Shown in pieces: positions 11,398-22,002 of a stretch of DNA of 64,000 bases. The notes under the pieces are model-generated. The model had not been told where the DNA came from and searched no databases. It saw only the letters and a list, made by a program, of their open reading frames with translations. Position numbers and translations under genes: made by a program. The stretch lies in contig NW_001865041.1 of NCBI RefSeq assembly GCF_000002865.3, positions 855,793 through 919,792 on the forward strand, read 5' to 3'. This DNA comes from Monosiga brevicollis MX1. Lineage: Eukaryota; Opisthokonta; Choanoflagellata; Craspedida; Salpingoecidae. The stretch's first letter is position 1. Every line of letters starts with the position of its first letter.

Positions 11398-11578
11398 GCA
11401 GCGCGAGGGCTTGTATGGACCTGGCACTTGACGCTGGGGTCGGTAATAATGTTTCAGCGCTTCTTCTTTCCCTTGCCGCCTACGTTGATGATGAGCATGG
11501 CGAGGTCCCGCAAATCCGGTTTGAGCAAGTGCAAGCAAACGTTTCAGCCAGTACCTGCTCGTCGTGCACGCGTGCCTT

Positions 11579-11580
<2 letters not shown>

Positions 11581-11666
<86 letters not shown>
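11581..11666. repeat. CA dinucleotide microsatellite, about 43 units
   Basis: An uninterrupted CA tract of 86 bp lies between PDRG1 and the last confident IMPACT exon. On the minus strand it is a GT tract and probably lies in the last intron or 3'UTR of IMPACT. Confidence 0.97.
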
Positions 11667-11668
<2 letters not shown>

Positions 11669-11892
11669 CGCTTTCTTTCCCCTGAGGGGATCTCTTCCAA
11701 TTGCACCCACCTGTTTCGTCTGCGAAATTGAACTGGGTGAGCACACCCCTGAAACGTCCGTCATTCCCATTGAAAACCGTGTCAAGCAGACCAGAAATGA
11801 ACCACGGTAGATGCACAGCAGCGTGCCGAGTATGTGCCCATGCAGCAAACGTCTGGGTGCACAAGAAGCGATTCTGGATGGGCGACACGTAC

Positions 11893-13362
11893 CGGGTTAC
11901 ATTGTTGATGTGCTTGAATCGATCTGGTCCAAGGTGGATGCCTCCATACCAGCGGCTGACCATGACAACAACGTTCTTGACGTCCATGATCTGCAACCCA
12001 GCCCGGTTCGGGCATGGGGAGTGTGAAGTCGATGGTCCCGTCCCATAAGGACACACGCACGCAACGCAAACAAAAACAAGATACACTTCACAAACCTGAA
12101 GCAGATGCAGCATGCGCGACCCTGCACCATGTTCTCCATCATCATCATAGTCCTGAAGATAGCCTTGCGTTGGCTCGTGCCAGATGCGATACGCAAGCAT
12201 GTTGTGGGTGGCGCGTGCAATCTTGCCATTGGCTAGCAAAGCCTTGCGAAAGCTCTTGATTTCCAAAAGAGAATGCACCTCAGCCACGTGACCCTTCGTT
12301 CAAGGCAAGGCATGAATGGTGCGCCTGTGAGAGAGCAGGAAGCAGCTGGCAACGTCTAGCTGCAATCATTTTGTGTGACAAGTAGACTTACTTGGAAGCT
12401 GGACTTGCGATCCAAGATGGGATCCCCCGTATGTGTCTCCGGTGGAGGTGGCAGTACCTTTTTTGGTTTGACCTACATGTGTGCCATGAGGATGTGTCAA
12501 GCGTAAGGAATGTCCTCAACACGGCACCACTCGTCGACTCTACGCCATTATGGTGCGCCACCAAGCTGACCTCGGGAACGCTTGCCAGCTCTGGCTCCGC
12601 TTGCCCAGGTAGCAAGCTGCTGGTGGTGGTGGTGGTTGTCTGCTCGGTCTCCCGTCCAAAAGCAAACAGGGATGAGAGGATGTCACAGCACGCGATGGCG
12701 TCATCATCTCAGCACCCCGTGTGCGCTCCTCACCTCGCCATCCAGCTCGTCAAGAGGGCAGTGGTCCTCCAAGTACTCGCGAAGTACTTCAATCCACTCA
12801 AAGAGAACGGGGTTGCCCTACATGCACCATGCACCGAACAGCGTGAGTTGACACGCGTGCGCTCGCCGTGCTTGGCAGCGAGCAAGCGCACGACGGTTCG
12901 CAACCACCGATTTCGTACGGGTACAAAAGTAGAGGTGAGTAGGTCGTGCAACCCGGGTCCGTGAGGATGATGTAGCCAGTTGGCGCTCAGTTCATAGTCT
13001 GGTGCTCGACTGACAGTGTGAGCCGCAAGCATCGACAATGAGCAAGAGCCGCGCAAGTGCACACACGGGCCGAGCTGGCACAGCCGCAAGAATCGGTCCG
13101 GGGCACACCTGGCTGGATATTCAGCGTGGAGGTGTACTTGTAGCTGGCAGTCCCGCCGAATGTCCAAAACAATACTCTCGCCTATGGCCTCGACATCCTC
13201 GGGGAAGATGGCGAGTAAGGCATCCACTTCCTCCTGTGTGTTTGGCGAGATGAGTCAACTCTCCCAAGGCAATAACCCAAATAGCCCAACGCCGCCCCCC
13301 GACAAACTATTCCGTGGATAAAAACTCACCCGGTGAACCGCTTGTATGTCCTCATCAGCCAT
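11893..13362 (-). CDS. IMPACT: IMPACT/Yih1 homologue (RWD + UPF0029), C-terminal exon unresolved
   Basis: IMPACT competes with GCN2 for GCN1 and so restrains eIF2-alpha phosphorylation. Minus-strand exons are 13362-13330, 13233-13109, 13009-about 12919 (or 12925), 12817-12734, 12639-12571, 12472-12392, 12293-12096 and 11990-11893. The RWD domain comes first (EEVDALLAIFPEDVEAIGE; AEYPASRAPDYELSANWL matches the human EYP...WL motif), followed by VLFEWIEVLREYL. After a Thr/Pro linker comes the UPF0029 domain: ILDRKSSFQ, GKIARATHN, LQDYDDDGEHGAGSRMLHLL and VSRWYGGIHLGPDRFKHINN. All joins keep phase. The last stretch is unresolved: a strong donor (GTACGT) follows HINNVT, and a possible terminal exon lies beyond the CA tract near 11353-11560. 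It pairs head to head with RAB5IF. Confidence 0.92.
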
Positions 13363-13582
13363 GATACGGGGTCGACGCGAGGGCGCGGGTCGCTCGACAC
13401 CGGAACACCCTGCTAATATTTGATGCTGTGAGCACCTTTTTTTTTTTCTGTTGCTTTTGACAAATTGTCAGATGCCTCATGCTCTGCTCTTTCAAGCTTA
13501 CTGACTGGCTGTTGTGTGAGTGAGTCTTCTCCTTCTTTTTGTCTTGCTTGATTTTTTTTTTTTATTATTGGAAATCGTCTTG
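13363..13582. promoter_or_regulatory. Shared divergent promoter (IMPACT / RAB5IF)
   Basis: Only 220 bp separates the two start codons, so the promoters must overlap. The stretch has T-rich tracts near 13437-13448 and 13552-13565 just ahead of RAB5IF. No conserved core element could be assigned. Confidence 0.6.
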
Positions 13583-13885
13583 ATGGAGTCAGCACGGGAA
13601 CAGCACCTGGACCGGGTGTTTTGGCTGCGGCAGGCTATCGGCTTGGTGCTGGGTGCCGTGTGTGGCTTTCTGCCTCTAGAGGGCTACGGTGGATTTTTGG
13701 TTTTTTTTGCAACTGCCGTTGGCATGCCGCAAGTGTTGTTGGGACATAAGGAACGGCTCGAGTCGCTCAACATCACGGCCAACCAATTTCTCACTGAAGG
13801 ACTCATGCAGGCCCTGGCCACGTTTCTGTGCTTCTGGATCATTGGCTTCACACTCGTCACAGAGCCGGCATCGGTGGCAAGCTGA
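13583..13885 (+). CDS. RAB5IF: RAB5IF/OPTI homologue (multipass translocon factor)
   Basis: In animals RAB5IF (OPTI, RCAF1) is a small ER membrane protein that works with TMCO1/GEL-type insertases in the multipass translocon. The frame gives 100 residues from the first suitable ATG; an upstream hydrophobic extension of the frame lacks an ATG and is taken as 5'UTR. DRVFWLRQAIGLVLGAVCG matches the human YWFRQIIAVVLGV segment, followed by FLPLEGYGGFLVFF. The last span lies in EGLMQALATFLCFWIIGFTL (human EGFMTSFALFMVIWIIF). Three hydrophobic segments are visible. It is shorter than human RAB5IF at the N-terminus and appears intronless, unusual here; a missed 5' exon is possible. Confidence 0.82.
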   Translation: MESAREQHLDRVFWLRQAIGLVLGAVCGFLPLEGYGGFLVFFATAVGMPQVLLGHKERLESLNITANQFLTEGLMQALATFLCFWIIGFTLVTEPASVAS

Positions 13886-14780
13886 GCAAAGGCCCCTGTA
13901 CCTTTAACTTGCTCACTGGTGGTGGTGCTGCAAACGATGACGGCATGATACGGATGCTGTCGCCGACGACCACGCATCTGAAATGAGAGCCAAACGGACA
14001 TGAACACTGGGGCTGGGCACTCTAGGCGTTGAAGCGACCGGCCACCTCTCTCGCACACCCCTTTACTCTCCCTAACTCTCCCTTTTTCTCTCCAACTCTC
14101 TTTAAATCCCCAGACCTCTCTCTTCCCAAAGGCCTCTCTCGTTCTCTCTCTCTCTCTCGCTCCGTCTTTTGCTCGCACGCGACAAGCTGTATTTTATGCC
14201 CACTTTGCACCTGTGTACAAGCATGCTTGTAGTTTGAATTGACAAGAGAACCCTGCATTTTCCCTTTTATCCAACGGCATCCCACCAAAAGCAACCTCCC
14301 CCCGCCATCTTGCGTCTGGCAGCGACAACGATGCAGCCTTTGAGCGTGTGTGGGAAACAAAAAAGTATTTTACTTTGTGTCCGTGGGCCCGGAAACCCTT
14401 TCTCAGAAACCATGCATGCAGGCTTGGAATCATCAGAGAGCTCGGTGACCATCGCCCGTAAGTTTGGAATGGGGCGCGACACAGAGGGCAAGCAAACCTT
14501 CGCCGCCCCAGCAACCAGGTCCAAACCCATGCCATCGGTCACTTGCGCCGGATTGGCAAAAAAAGAAATGCTACTCACAAAGGCGTGTGCGCGTGGGCTG
14601 TATGCGCGATGGCTCGTCCCACTTTTCTCTAACGCCCGTCTGTTCAAGAGCAACAGACTTTGGTGTCAAGAGCCAGTCGCCGACGGATGAGCGCCCGACT
14701 GCCCGTCTGAGCGCTGCCTGCCTTTCTTCTTCCCGATCCTGGCTCCTTCATCCCTGCATCAGCGCCACACCCAGAGAACC
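13886..14780. other. Intergenic with a long CT-rich tract
   Basis: About 900 bp with no supported gene. The + strand is strongly pyrimidine-rich at 14037-14160, with CTCTCT runs. Antisense frames across it (Arg/Glu repeats) are low-complexity artefacts. The downstream half is presumably the promoter and 5'UTR of the antistasin gene. Confidence 0.6.
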
Positions 14781-16140
14781 ATGCCGGTTGCCTTGGCACG
14801 CCGCGCTGGCACGAACCCCGGACGGGTTTGGCTGTTTGTTGCTGTTTGCCTATGCACGACGCTCTGCACGGCCCTCGCCAGCTCTGAGCTGGATGACTAT
14901 GACGACGGCTCAGGGTCAGGGGACGCAGCGCTCATTACCACCGTGCCCGGCTCTCCGGCAACAATAACTGCTTCGGCTTCGATGTTGCCTGCATCTACTA
15001 CTCAATCAGTGAGCAGCACCACTGCCCACACCTGTGTGTACGTCCCTTGTGAGTGTGGCCGAGGACAGACGACGGTTGGCCGCCTTGATCGATATGGATG
15101 TCCGATCTGTGCGTGTGAGGACGCCGAGACCATCCCCCAAGACAGTACCAGCTCGGTCGCTACCTCCACCACACCCATCCCCGCCGGGCCCTCGGCGCCC
15201 CCTGTGGTGCCGGCCAACTTTGTAGTACGCCTATCTCTGGTGTTCCTGGACATGGACATGAGCGAGTGGTCGACCAGCTGGACCAGCGTCGTGCGCCAGA
15301 TTGTTGCCAACAACTTGGGTGTATCTCTGGAAAACATTGTGCCGACTCGATTGATTTCCGGCAATAGCAATGTTCCCGTCGCCGCTGGTGGTCCGACCAC
15401 GGGGGGCATAGACCTCACAATCGACGTGTACGGTTTCACCACCAGTGTTGCCGCCGTTCAGGCCGCATCGCGCCTAAATGAGTATGGTCTCGTGCTCCCC
15501 GTTGCCTTGGGTACACACACGCTTGAGGCTCGGGCGATGACAGTGCGCGATGCTGAAAGTCCTGTGAGCACTGGCGCACCAGGTACTGGGCCTAATGCCG
15601 AAACTGACAGTGCTCGTGCGACTCGAAATGCCTTTCTGGGATTGGAATGGAACGATGTGACCATCGCCAGCGCTGCCGTCGTAGCCACGCTTCTCCTCCT
15701 TGTCTGCTGTATGGCCTGCCGTTTGGGCCAGCGTCGAGGTGGTCAGACTCTGGACAACAAGGACCTTTCCTCGCCCCCGTATGTGCTAAGCGTGCACGTG
15801 CTTTGTCCACATGTAGTTGAGCGCCCCGTTTTCCTTGTCATCCTCATAGCTTGCTTGCATGCAGGCCGACTTCTCAGCAGCAAGCCCAGTATGCGAAACG
15901 CCGTGGGCTTGAGCTGGCCGAATTGGACGTGGAGGATGGCTTGCCATACGAGCAGGCAGCCGGTGTTGCCTCTGCGTCACACCAGCGCGACCATGCTGTA
16001 CGCTTTCTAACCTGTCTCAGCGTTGACATGTCAGCTTGTTCGCTGCGCCCCCGGTCTCGTTGCTCATACGTGCATATGTGCGTCTTTTTGTTCGTTCGTT
16101 CGTTCGTTCGCAGGGGCATGCTGCCACCTTAATGGCTTGA
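14781..16140 (+). CDS. Antistasin-domain type I membrane protein, three exons
   Basis: Exons 14781-15778, 15865-15997 and 16114-16140 join to 385 residues. An N-terminal signal peptide (VWLFVAVCLCTTLCTALASS) is followed by an acidic Ser-rich patch. One antistasin-type module lies near residues 81-111 (VPCECGRGQTTVGRLDRYGC, then PICACE); in animals this fold occurs in serine-protease inhibitors and matrix proteins. After a Ser/Thr/Pro stalk comes a roughly 100-residue alpha/beta region (MSEWSTSWTSVVRQIVANNL) resembling ferredoxin-like domains of protist surface proteins. A membrane span (IASAAVVATLLLLVCCMAC) precedes a cytosolic tail of about 70 residues with a basic start (RRGLELAELDVEDGLPYEQ). 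The last intron contains a GTTC repeat next to its acceptor. Protease inhibition is possible but not shown. Confidence 0.85.
16089..16111 (+). repeat. GTTC/TTCG tetranucleotide tract at an acceptor
   Basis: About five TTCG units lie directly before the CAG acceptor of the last antistasin-gene intron, in the place where a polypyrimidine tract is expected. Confidence 0.85.
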
Positions 16141-16877
16141 GCCTGGATACGCCTCGCACGCCGGGGCAACGTTTGTTTTCTTCTTCCTTGCTCGCCCTGC
16201 TTCACGCGTGCCGTCTGGGCGATGCCCCGCGCCTACCCCAGATGGAGTAGGATGTGCAGCATACGATTGTGTTCTTTTCCCAGTTTTGGTTTTTGATGTA
16301 TTTTTCGTTAATTTTTTGTTCATTTCGGCGGAGACTCGAATTGAGATGTCAATTTACATAATATTAGGAAATGCTGACTCGTGTTCCTGTAAACCTTCCT
16401 CTCCTTGGGGTGCCGGAATGAGCAACAAGCGTATCAGTTGTCTCTGTCGAAGGAGGTGCCGGATGTGAACGCCACACGATGTGATGTTTCGACATTACAA
16501 TCATAAACACTTGCTCGTAACGTAAATCATAAGCTCAACGTGCGAGTAATAAACTTTGACATGAAAACATTATAATTCGCACTTGAACACGGGGTCAGCG
16601 AGAGGGTGGCTGCAACGACCACTTCCCCACTCACTCTCTCTCACACAACGCTCCGGAGGCAATCAAGTCGAGACGGGAGCAACAGGCATACAGCTTATCA
16701 ATTCATAACTCTTCTACAACACAGACCGCACACGGTAGAACACAAGGTCTGGAACCCGGCGCACCAAGCACCAAGAGTGACAGACAGATACCAGCTCGAC
16801 ATGGTACATGCACAAGAACATGCACACAGGTAACGCTCGTCTGCACGCCTGCTCGGGACCGGTGACACATTACACCT
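16141..16877. other. Convergent 3' intergenic region
   Basis: This interval lies between the antistasin-gene stop and the minus-strand RPB4 stop. It is more AT-rich than its surroundings from 16255 to 16580, as expected for 3'UTR sequence. An AATAAA lies at 16548-16553 on the + strand, about 410 bp past the upstream stop, and is a candidate poly(A) signal. I see no further gene. Confidence 0.55.
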
Positions 16878-17668
16878 TTACTGATTGAAATTACGGTTGT
16901 TCATCAGCTCATCAAGCAAGGTTTGCAGTTCATGTTCGTCAATCTTGTCGTCCGTCAGGCTGCGGCAGAGCCGAACGACAGAGCATCATCAGACCGGCAC
17001 GGAGCAACGAACCCAAGATGTCAGACACAGTGAACATACCTCGGTATGAGGGAGCGAGCTTCTTCAACGCTCTGCGGGCACAGATTGGCGAGCTGCATCC
17101 GCTCAAAATCATGAAGGCCTTCGCGGCTATCGATGATGCTGAAGAGAGAGCACGGCGGTCCAACATCATGAGGATTTCGAGCTCACGTCGAAGGACAGGT
17201 TCAAAGTGAATCGATGTCTCACAGAGGGACATGGAAGCAAGAAAGCGAGAGAGCGCATCACTGAAGGGAGGAAAGAAGGGACGTGCACACAGAAGACGGG
17301 GACGTGTGCACGCGCTTACGCACCCGCGGACCAATGAAGAGGTTTGACCCTCTTTGGTCTGATAGGCATCAGCGCGATAGCTGGCAAACCGGCTAGCATA
17401 GTCAAACGTTTTTTGAAGTTGTGGCGCCACCTGTTGCCGGCGTTCTGAAATAATGTTTTCAAGAATCATCTTGACCTCGGGCAAATGAAGAATCATGCGA
17501 TTATGCCCTATGAGATTGTGCCATACACCGGGCAGCGTCGTCAGGTGCCAGAGCTGGTGCAACTGTAGGCAAAATCAAGTTGTCTGTCCTCTGCCAGGCG
17601 GTGTGAGCATGTTCGCGTGACGCACCCTCTTCAAACTGCAACTCATCGCTATTCTCTGCTTGAGCCAT
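16878..17668 (-). CDS. POLR2D: RNA polymerase II subunit RPB4, four exons
   Basis: RPB4 forms the Rpb4/7 stalk of RNA polymerase II. Minus-strand exons 17668-17626, 17507-17324, 17138-17040 and 16959-16878 join in phase to 135 residues; human is 142. Landmarks are MAQAENSDELQFEE at the start, LPEVKMILENIISERRQQ (human LLNSEVHMLLEHRKQQ), FDYASRFASY (human LNYTARFSRF), GLHDFERMQLANLCPQSVEE (human [20 protein letters not shown]), and a C-terminus SLTDDKIDEHELQTLLDEL. Three of the four exons resolve only with the splice sites given, and each matches the family. It is head to head with TOM70. Confidence 0.93.
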
Positions 17669-18453
17669 GATGCAGCCTGGCCAATAAGAGGTATGCAAAA
17701 AAAAAAAAAAAGGCAAAGGATACCAAAAAAAAAGGCACAGCTACTGGCGCGCCAACCCCAAAAGGATAGACACTGCCGGGAAGACTGTCACCCAATGATT
17801 CTTTGAGGCGCGATCCACCCGAGCTCAGCTCGTCACCGAAAAAAAAAAAAAACTCATTCGAATGAGTATCCATCAGTATCCACCAGTCTCCCAGTCTCCC
17901 ATTTTGTCAGACGGTTCATTCATTGCTCTCGGTTCCTTCTGCTTGTTGCAGAGGTCTTGCACCGTGGCGCCAGCGAGAATAACATTTAGTAGCACCGTCT
18001 GACAAGCCCGACACACACAGACTTGCAGTTGCAGAAGCACACAAGGTAGAAGAACAGCAAAAGGTCACATGGCCAGTCCGTGCGTCGTCTGATGGCTTTG
18101 GCGACACTGGCAGCGGGCACCGGACTACAGACGGGATATCGGCTGCGGCTCTTGGGCAAAGGCAAGCGAGGCAGTATGGAAATGGGGCAGGGCACTTATA
18201 CATAGGCTTGCTGATTTGGTGGATGTACCGCTGCGTCACTGGCTGCGTCGCCTGGTTGCCCTCTGGCCTTGATGCTTCGTCCTTGCCCCCTGCCAACACA
18301 CGAACAAGTCTTTGCGAGGGTGTGGGCAGAAGGGCGTCGAGGTGCCAGACCTGTGGCAGTAACCCAAGGTCCCTCTCATTCTCGTGTGTGATTACGGGTG
18401 TACTTTGTTCTCAGTTCTAAGGATTGCAAAGCGGCACACTTTAGACTATCAGG
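17669..18453. promoter_or_regulatory. Divergent intergenic region (RPB4 / TOM70)
   Basis: 785 bp between two opposite starts. It contains A-tracts (17697-17711, 17725-17734 and 17839-17852) that would be T-tracts on the RPB4 sense strand. No gene or recognisable small RNA was found; both promoters are presumably here. Confidence 0.45.
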
Positions 18454-21400
18454 ATGGCCGAGTCTTCTTCTTCTACAGGGTCGGCCAGTGCCACTTCGCT
18501 CGTGGCCTCGGCGCGCCAAACGTTTGAGGAGCTGCCTCAATGGGCCAAGTACGCGGTCGGTGCCGCCGCTGCCACTGCAGTGGCTGGTGGTGTTTACTAT
18601 GCCGTGACGCGCACGGCCACACACGACGGTTCCCAGGTGGCCGCTGCTGTCCCCCACGACTCCATGTACGCCTCGAAGCTCGCGCACGCACACGCCCTCT
18701 GAAACAAACACCAGGCAACGCCTTGACTCGCCACAGTGCAATGTGGCCGAGCATCGGTTAGCGTACCCATCTGACTCAAATGCCTCCTCTTAGGCAAACT
18801 TCCGAGCCGGCGCCGGCAGTCAAGCCCGAGGAAGTGGCTCGTCAATCCCCCGAGGATAAAGCTGCTGTGCGTACACACCTTAAAGCCATCTCGGCCCACG
18901 ACTCAACACAGCGTTGCATGCGCCCAGTCAAACAGCGGGGTCCTCAATTTTTGACTTTTTGGTGGCAATGTAGGAGGCCCGGCAAGCTGCCCTCGCTGCC
19001 AAGAAGGAAGGCAACGCCGCGTACAAGAACAAGAAATGGAGCGATGCCGTGTCCGCTTACTCCAAGGGCCTCAAGCTCATCGCCAGTGATGACAAGGAAG
19101 CTGCCGCCCTTTACTGCAACCGCGCCGCTGCTTACTTGAACTTGGTGCGTCCGGGCGATTCAAATCCATTGGTCTGGCCCACCAGGCGCAATGAGGAGGA
19201 TCCTCGTTTCATATTACTATTTTCAACTTTTGATCTGTACTTCCCGATGGCCCTAATTTCTGGATTTTCTGGTTAATATCTGCACAGAAACAATACGAGC
19301 GCGTCGAGGCCGATTGCACCCGCGCTCTCAAAATCGACCCACGCTATGCCAAAGTAGGAGGATAGAACCATGTCGCGGTTGTCGTTTGTCCATGGCTTGC
19401 TTACTTTTTTTCTTCTTCTGTGAAACCGATGCTTTCTTCGTGCGCTTTGACCATGGTCGATGGGCTCGCGTCGACGTGCTTGACACTATAGGCTCTAAAC
19501 CGCCGTGCACAGGCCTACGAGTACATGGGCAAGCCGCGTGAGGCCATGTTTGATTTTTCCGCTCTTCTCTGGATCGAGCGCTTCAGCAACGAGGCCACTC
19601 AACAAGCCATGGAGCGCGTTCTCAACACGCTGTGCATGATGGAGCTGCCGAAGATTATGAAGAACCGTCCCAAGCGACTTCCCGCTCGTACCAGCATCGA
19701 GACACACTTTGACTCCTTTGGTCGCCCCCCGCGCGAGTCAGCGACCGTCGAAGAGCTGGAGAAGCTGCTGCAGGAGCAGGACAAGCCAGATGCAAAGATT
19801 TCGACACGCATGCGCCTGGCTCACGTATGTCATTGCCCTGCCATGCTCAAGCCCTTGCATTGCTATCTATCTTCTCATGCTCCTTCCTTCATGATGGTGA
19901 TTCATGTATCCTTGCAGCGCCTCGTCAAGGACAAGAAGTACGAAGAGGCCATGCGTGCTTACCAGCAAGTTGTCGACACTCTGCGTGGTACGGCAAATGG
20001 CACGCACATACACGCATCTTGGGCTGAATCACGCGCACAGCTGAAGACTCGTGACTCTTTGCCAACTCCCACGCACTCTCACACTCTCGTGACTTGGATC
20101 ACAGACGCAGAGCAAACAGACATTACTCGACTCATGTATACCCTGGCCCTGACGTATCTCTCGTCTTTCAAGATGCTGTCCAACTGCAACGACGAGGTAT
20201 TTGTTCAACGCTGACACGACCAACCACCTCTCAACGCACACTCGTGCTCACCTCCAATGTGACCTTGCGCCTCCAATCGGTTCGCCTGGCAGGCCTTGGA
20301 GTTGCTGAATACCGCCCACGAGATCACATCCAACAACGTGTTTGTTCTGATCCGTCGTGCCACCGTGCTTTTGGAGAAGGGTCGCGCCCCCGAAGCCATC
20401 GCCGATGCTGAGAAGGCTGTTGCCACTGGCAATCCCTTTGCTTTCATTTGCCGCGGCCAGGTATTCATGACATGACTATTCAATCTTGACATGGCCCCAC
20501 ATATGTCCGCGTGGCGACGACAATGCAATGTCTTGCTCAAGCATCTTGTGCTGGCTTGCAGGTTCACGCACAAACAGGCCGCCAAGCTGAAGCCTTTGCC
20601 GACTTTGAAAAGGCCATTGCGATGGAGAAGAACACGTGCGTGTCTGGTTGTCCGTATTCGTTTGTCGCAGCTATGGCAGGACTGACATGACGGAGCTCAC
20701 CTCGTTCTGTTTCCTGTTACAGCTCGTACATCCCCTACATTCACGTCGTGCTCAAGGCATTGCAGACTGACCCAGCCGCGGCGGGTCAGCTTTTGGACAG
20801 CGCCCTGGAAAAGTTCTCCGATGTAGCAATCATGCACCAGTTCAAGGGCGAGGTGTGTGTACCATTGACATTTATTTTATCGATAAATCCTGTCATGGGC
20901 AGCCTAGCGCTGTGGCTTTTGCTCGACACCATCTCAAGCTGGTGCATGTCTTTTCTCATTCTTCAATGCTTCGTGTACTTTCGGGCAACTTGTGTTCTTT
21001 TCATTCTGTCAGGTGTTGATGAACCTTGGCCAGCTCGCGGCTGCTGAGCAAGCATTTGACCAGGCCCTCACCGTGGATCCGGATAGCCCTAATGCCATTG
21101 TCAACAAGGTACATATCTGGCTCCAACTCACATCTTGCTGCATACATACCCTGGCTGACCTTGTCCTCATCATTGTGGTTATGCATGATTGCTCGCTGCT
21201 CGCTGCTCGCTGGTTTAGGGCATGGTGCTGATTCAGCAGGGCAAATTGCGCGAGGGGCAGGAGCTGATTGAACAGGCGCTCAAGATCGATCCCCTTTGCG
21301 AGGCGGTACGACAGCTTTGATCGACATATCAGGCGGCGAGGGTCGCCGAGCGCAGGAACCGCCAACGTCGTGGGCCAACTCATCCTTCTTTTTTTTTCTA

Positions 21401-21757
21401 AAATAAATTGTCTCACTAATTTGTAGGCATATGCTCGCTTGGCTGAGCTCGAGATGCAGAAGCAAAACGGCAAGAAAGCTGTCGAGTACTACCAGAAGGT
21501 TTGTTTTTTCCTGCTAACCTCGGCCAGAGATGTTTCGTGTGATATGCACCGACTCATTTTTATTTTTTATGATTTTTTTGCGCTGTTGCTCGCACTATTG
21601 CCCTCTTTGTCAGGCAATCGATTGCGCTTCGGTGCCCGGCGAGATTCAGCAACTGCTGCAGCACCGAGAGGCCGCCTACGCTCAGGACTACGTTGTCACC
21701 ACGTATCCTGAGTTGATGATGAACATGAGCGATGAGGCACTCCGCTCTGGCTTGTAG
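18454..21757 (+). CDS. TOMM70: TOM70 mitochondrial import receptor, 14 exons
   Basis: TOM70 is the TPR receptor on the mitochondrial surface that takes preproteins from Hsp70/Hsp90. Exons: 18454-18665, 18794-18866, 18974-19144, 19288-19353, 19492-19824, 19918-19987, 20105-20196, 20293-20460, 20562-20635, 20723-20852, 21013-21108, 21219-21305, 21427-21498, 21614-21757. All joins keep phase and give 595 residues (human 608). An N-terminal anchor (WAKYAVGAAAATAVAGGVYY) is followed by a Pro/Glu linker, then a TPR clamp (KKEGNAAYKNKKWSDAVSAY; ALYCNRAAAYLNL; VEADCTRALKIDPRYAKAL). A charged middle segment carries RTSIETHFDSFG (human IKSYFSSF), then come further TPRs such as ALTVDPDSPNAIVNKGMVLI. Introns are 87-160 bp. 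Confidence 0.96.
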
Positions 21758-22002
21758 GCTGCTTATCAATGGTTGTCATCTTGTTTCGCCGTCTGAAGCC
21801 ATGCTGAAGTCCTTCTGGGGGGCCCAAATTGAGGCTCGCGGTGCAACATTCAATCGCCACACGTTCAATTGCAATCAAAATGGTCGAGAGACGTCTTGAT
21901 GATCAGGTTCACTAGGATAAATTAATATAAATGGTCACAGACTGAGTCCTGCGGCAAAAAGCTGGGTGTCTCAAATGACTGGCAACAGAGGCTCGAAGAG
22001 CT

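Noticed and set aside
11430-11482. Minus-strand end reading GGKGKKKR then stop as the IMPACT C-terminus
   Set aside because: It looks like a basic IMPACT tail, but an in-frame stop lies just upstream and there is no acceptor between the two.
11544-11706. Long Cys/Val or Thr/His frames through the CA tract
   Set aside because: Dinucleotide repeats are open in all frames. The same artefact occurs at 23301-23648.
13684-14178. Arg/Glu-rich minus-strand frame across the CT tract
   Set aside because: It is the antisense reading of a CTCTCT repeat and has no other content.
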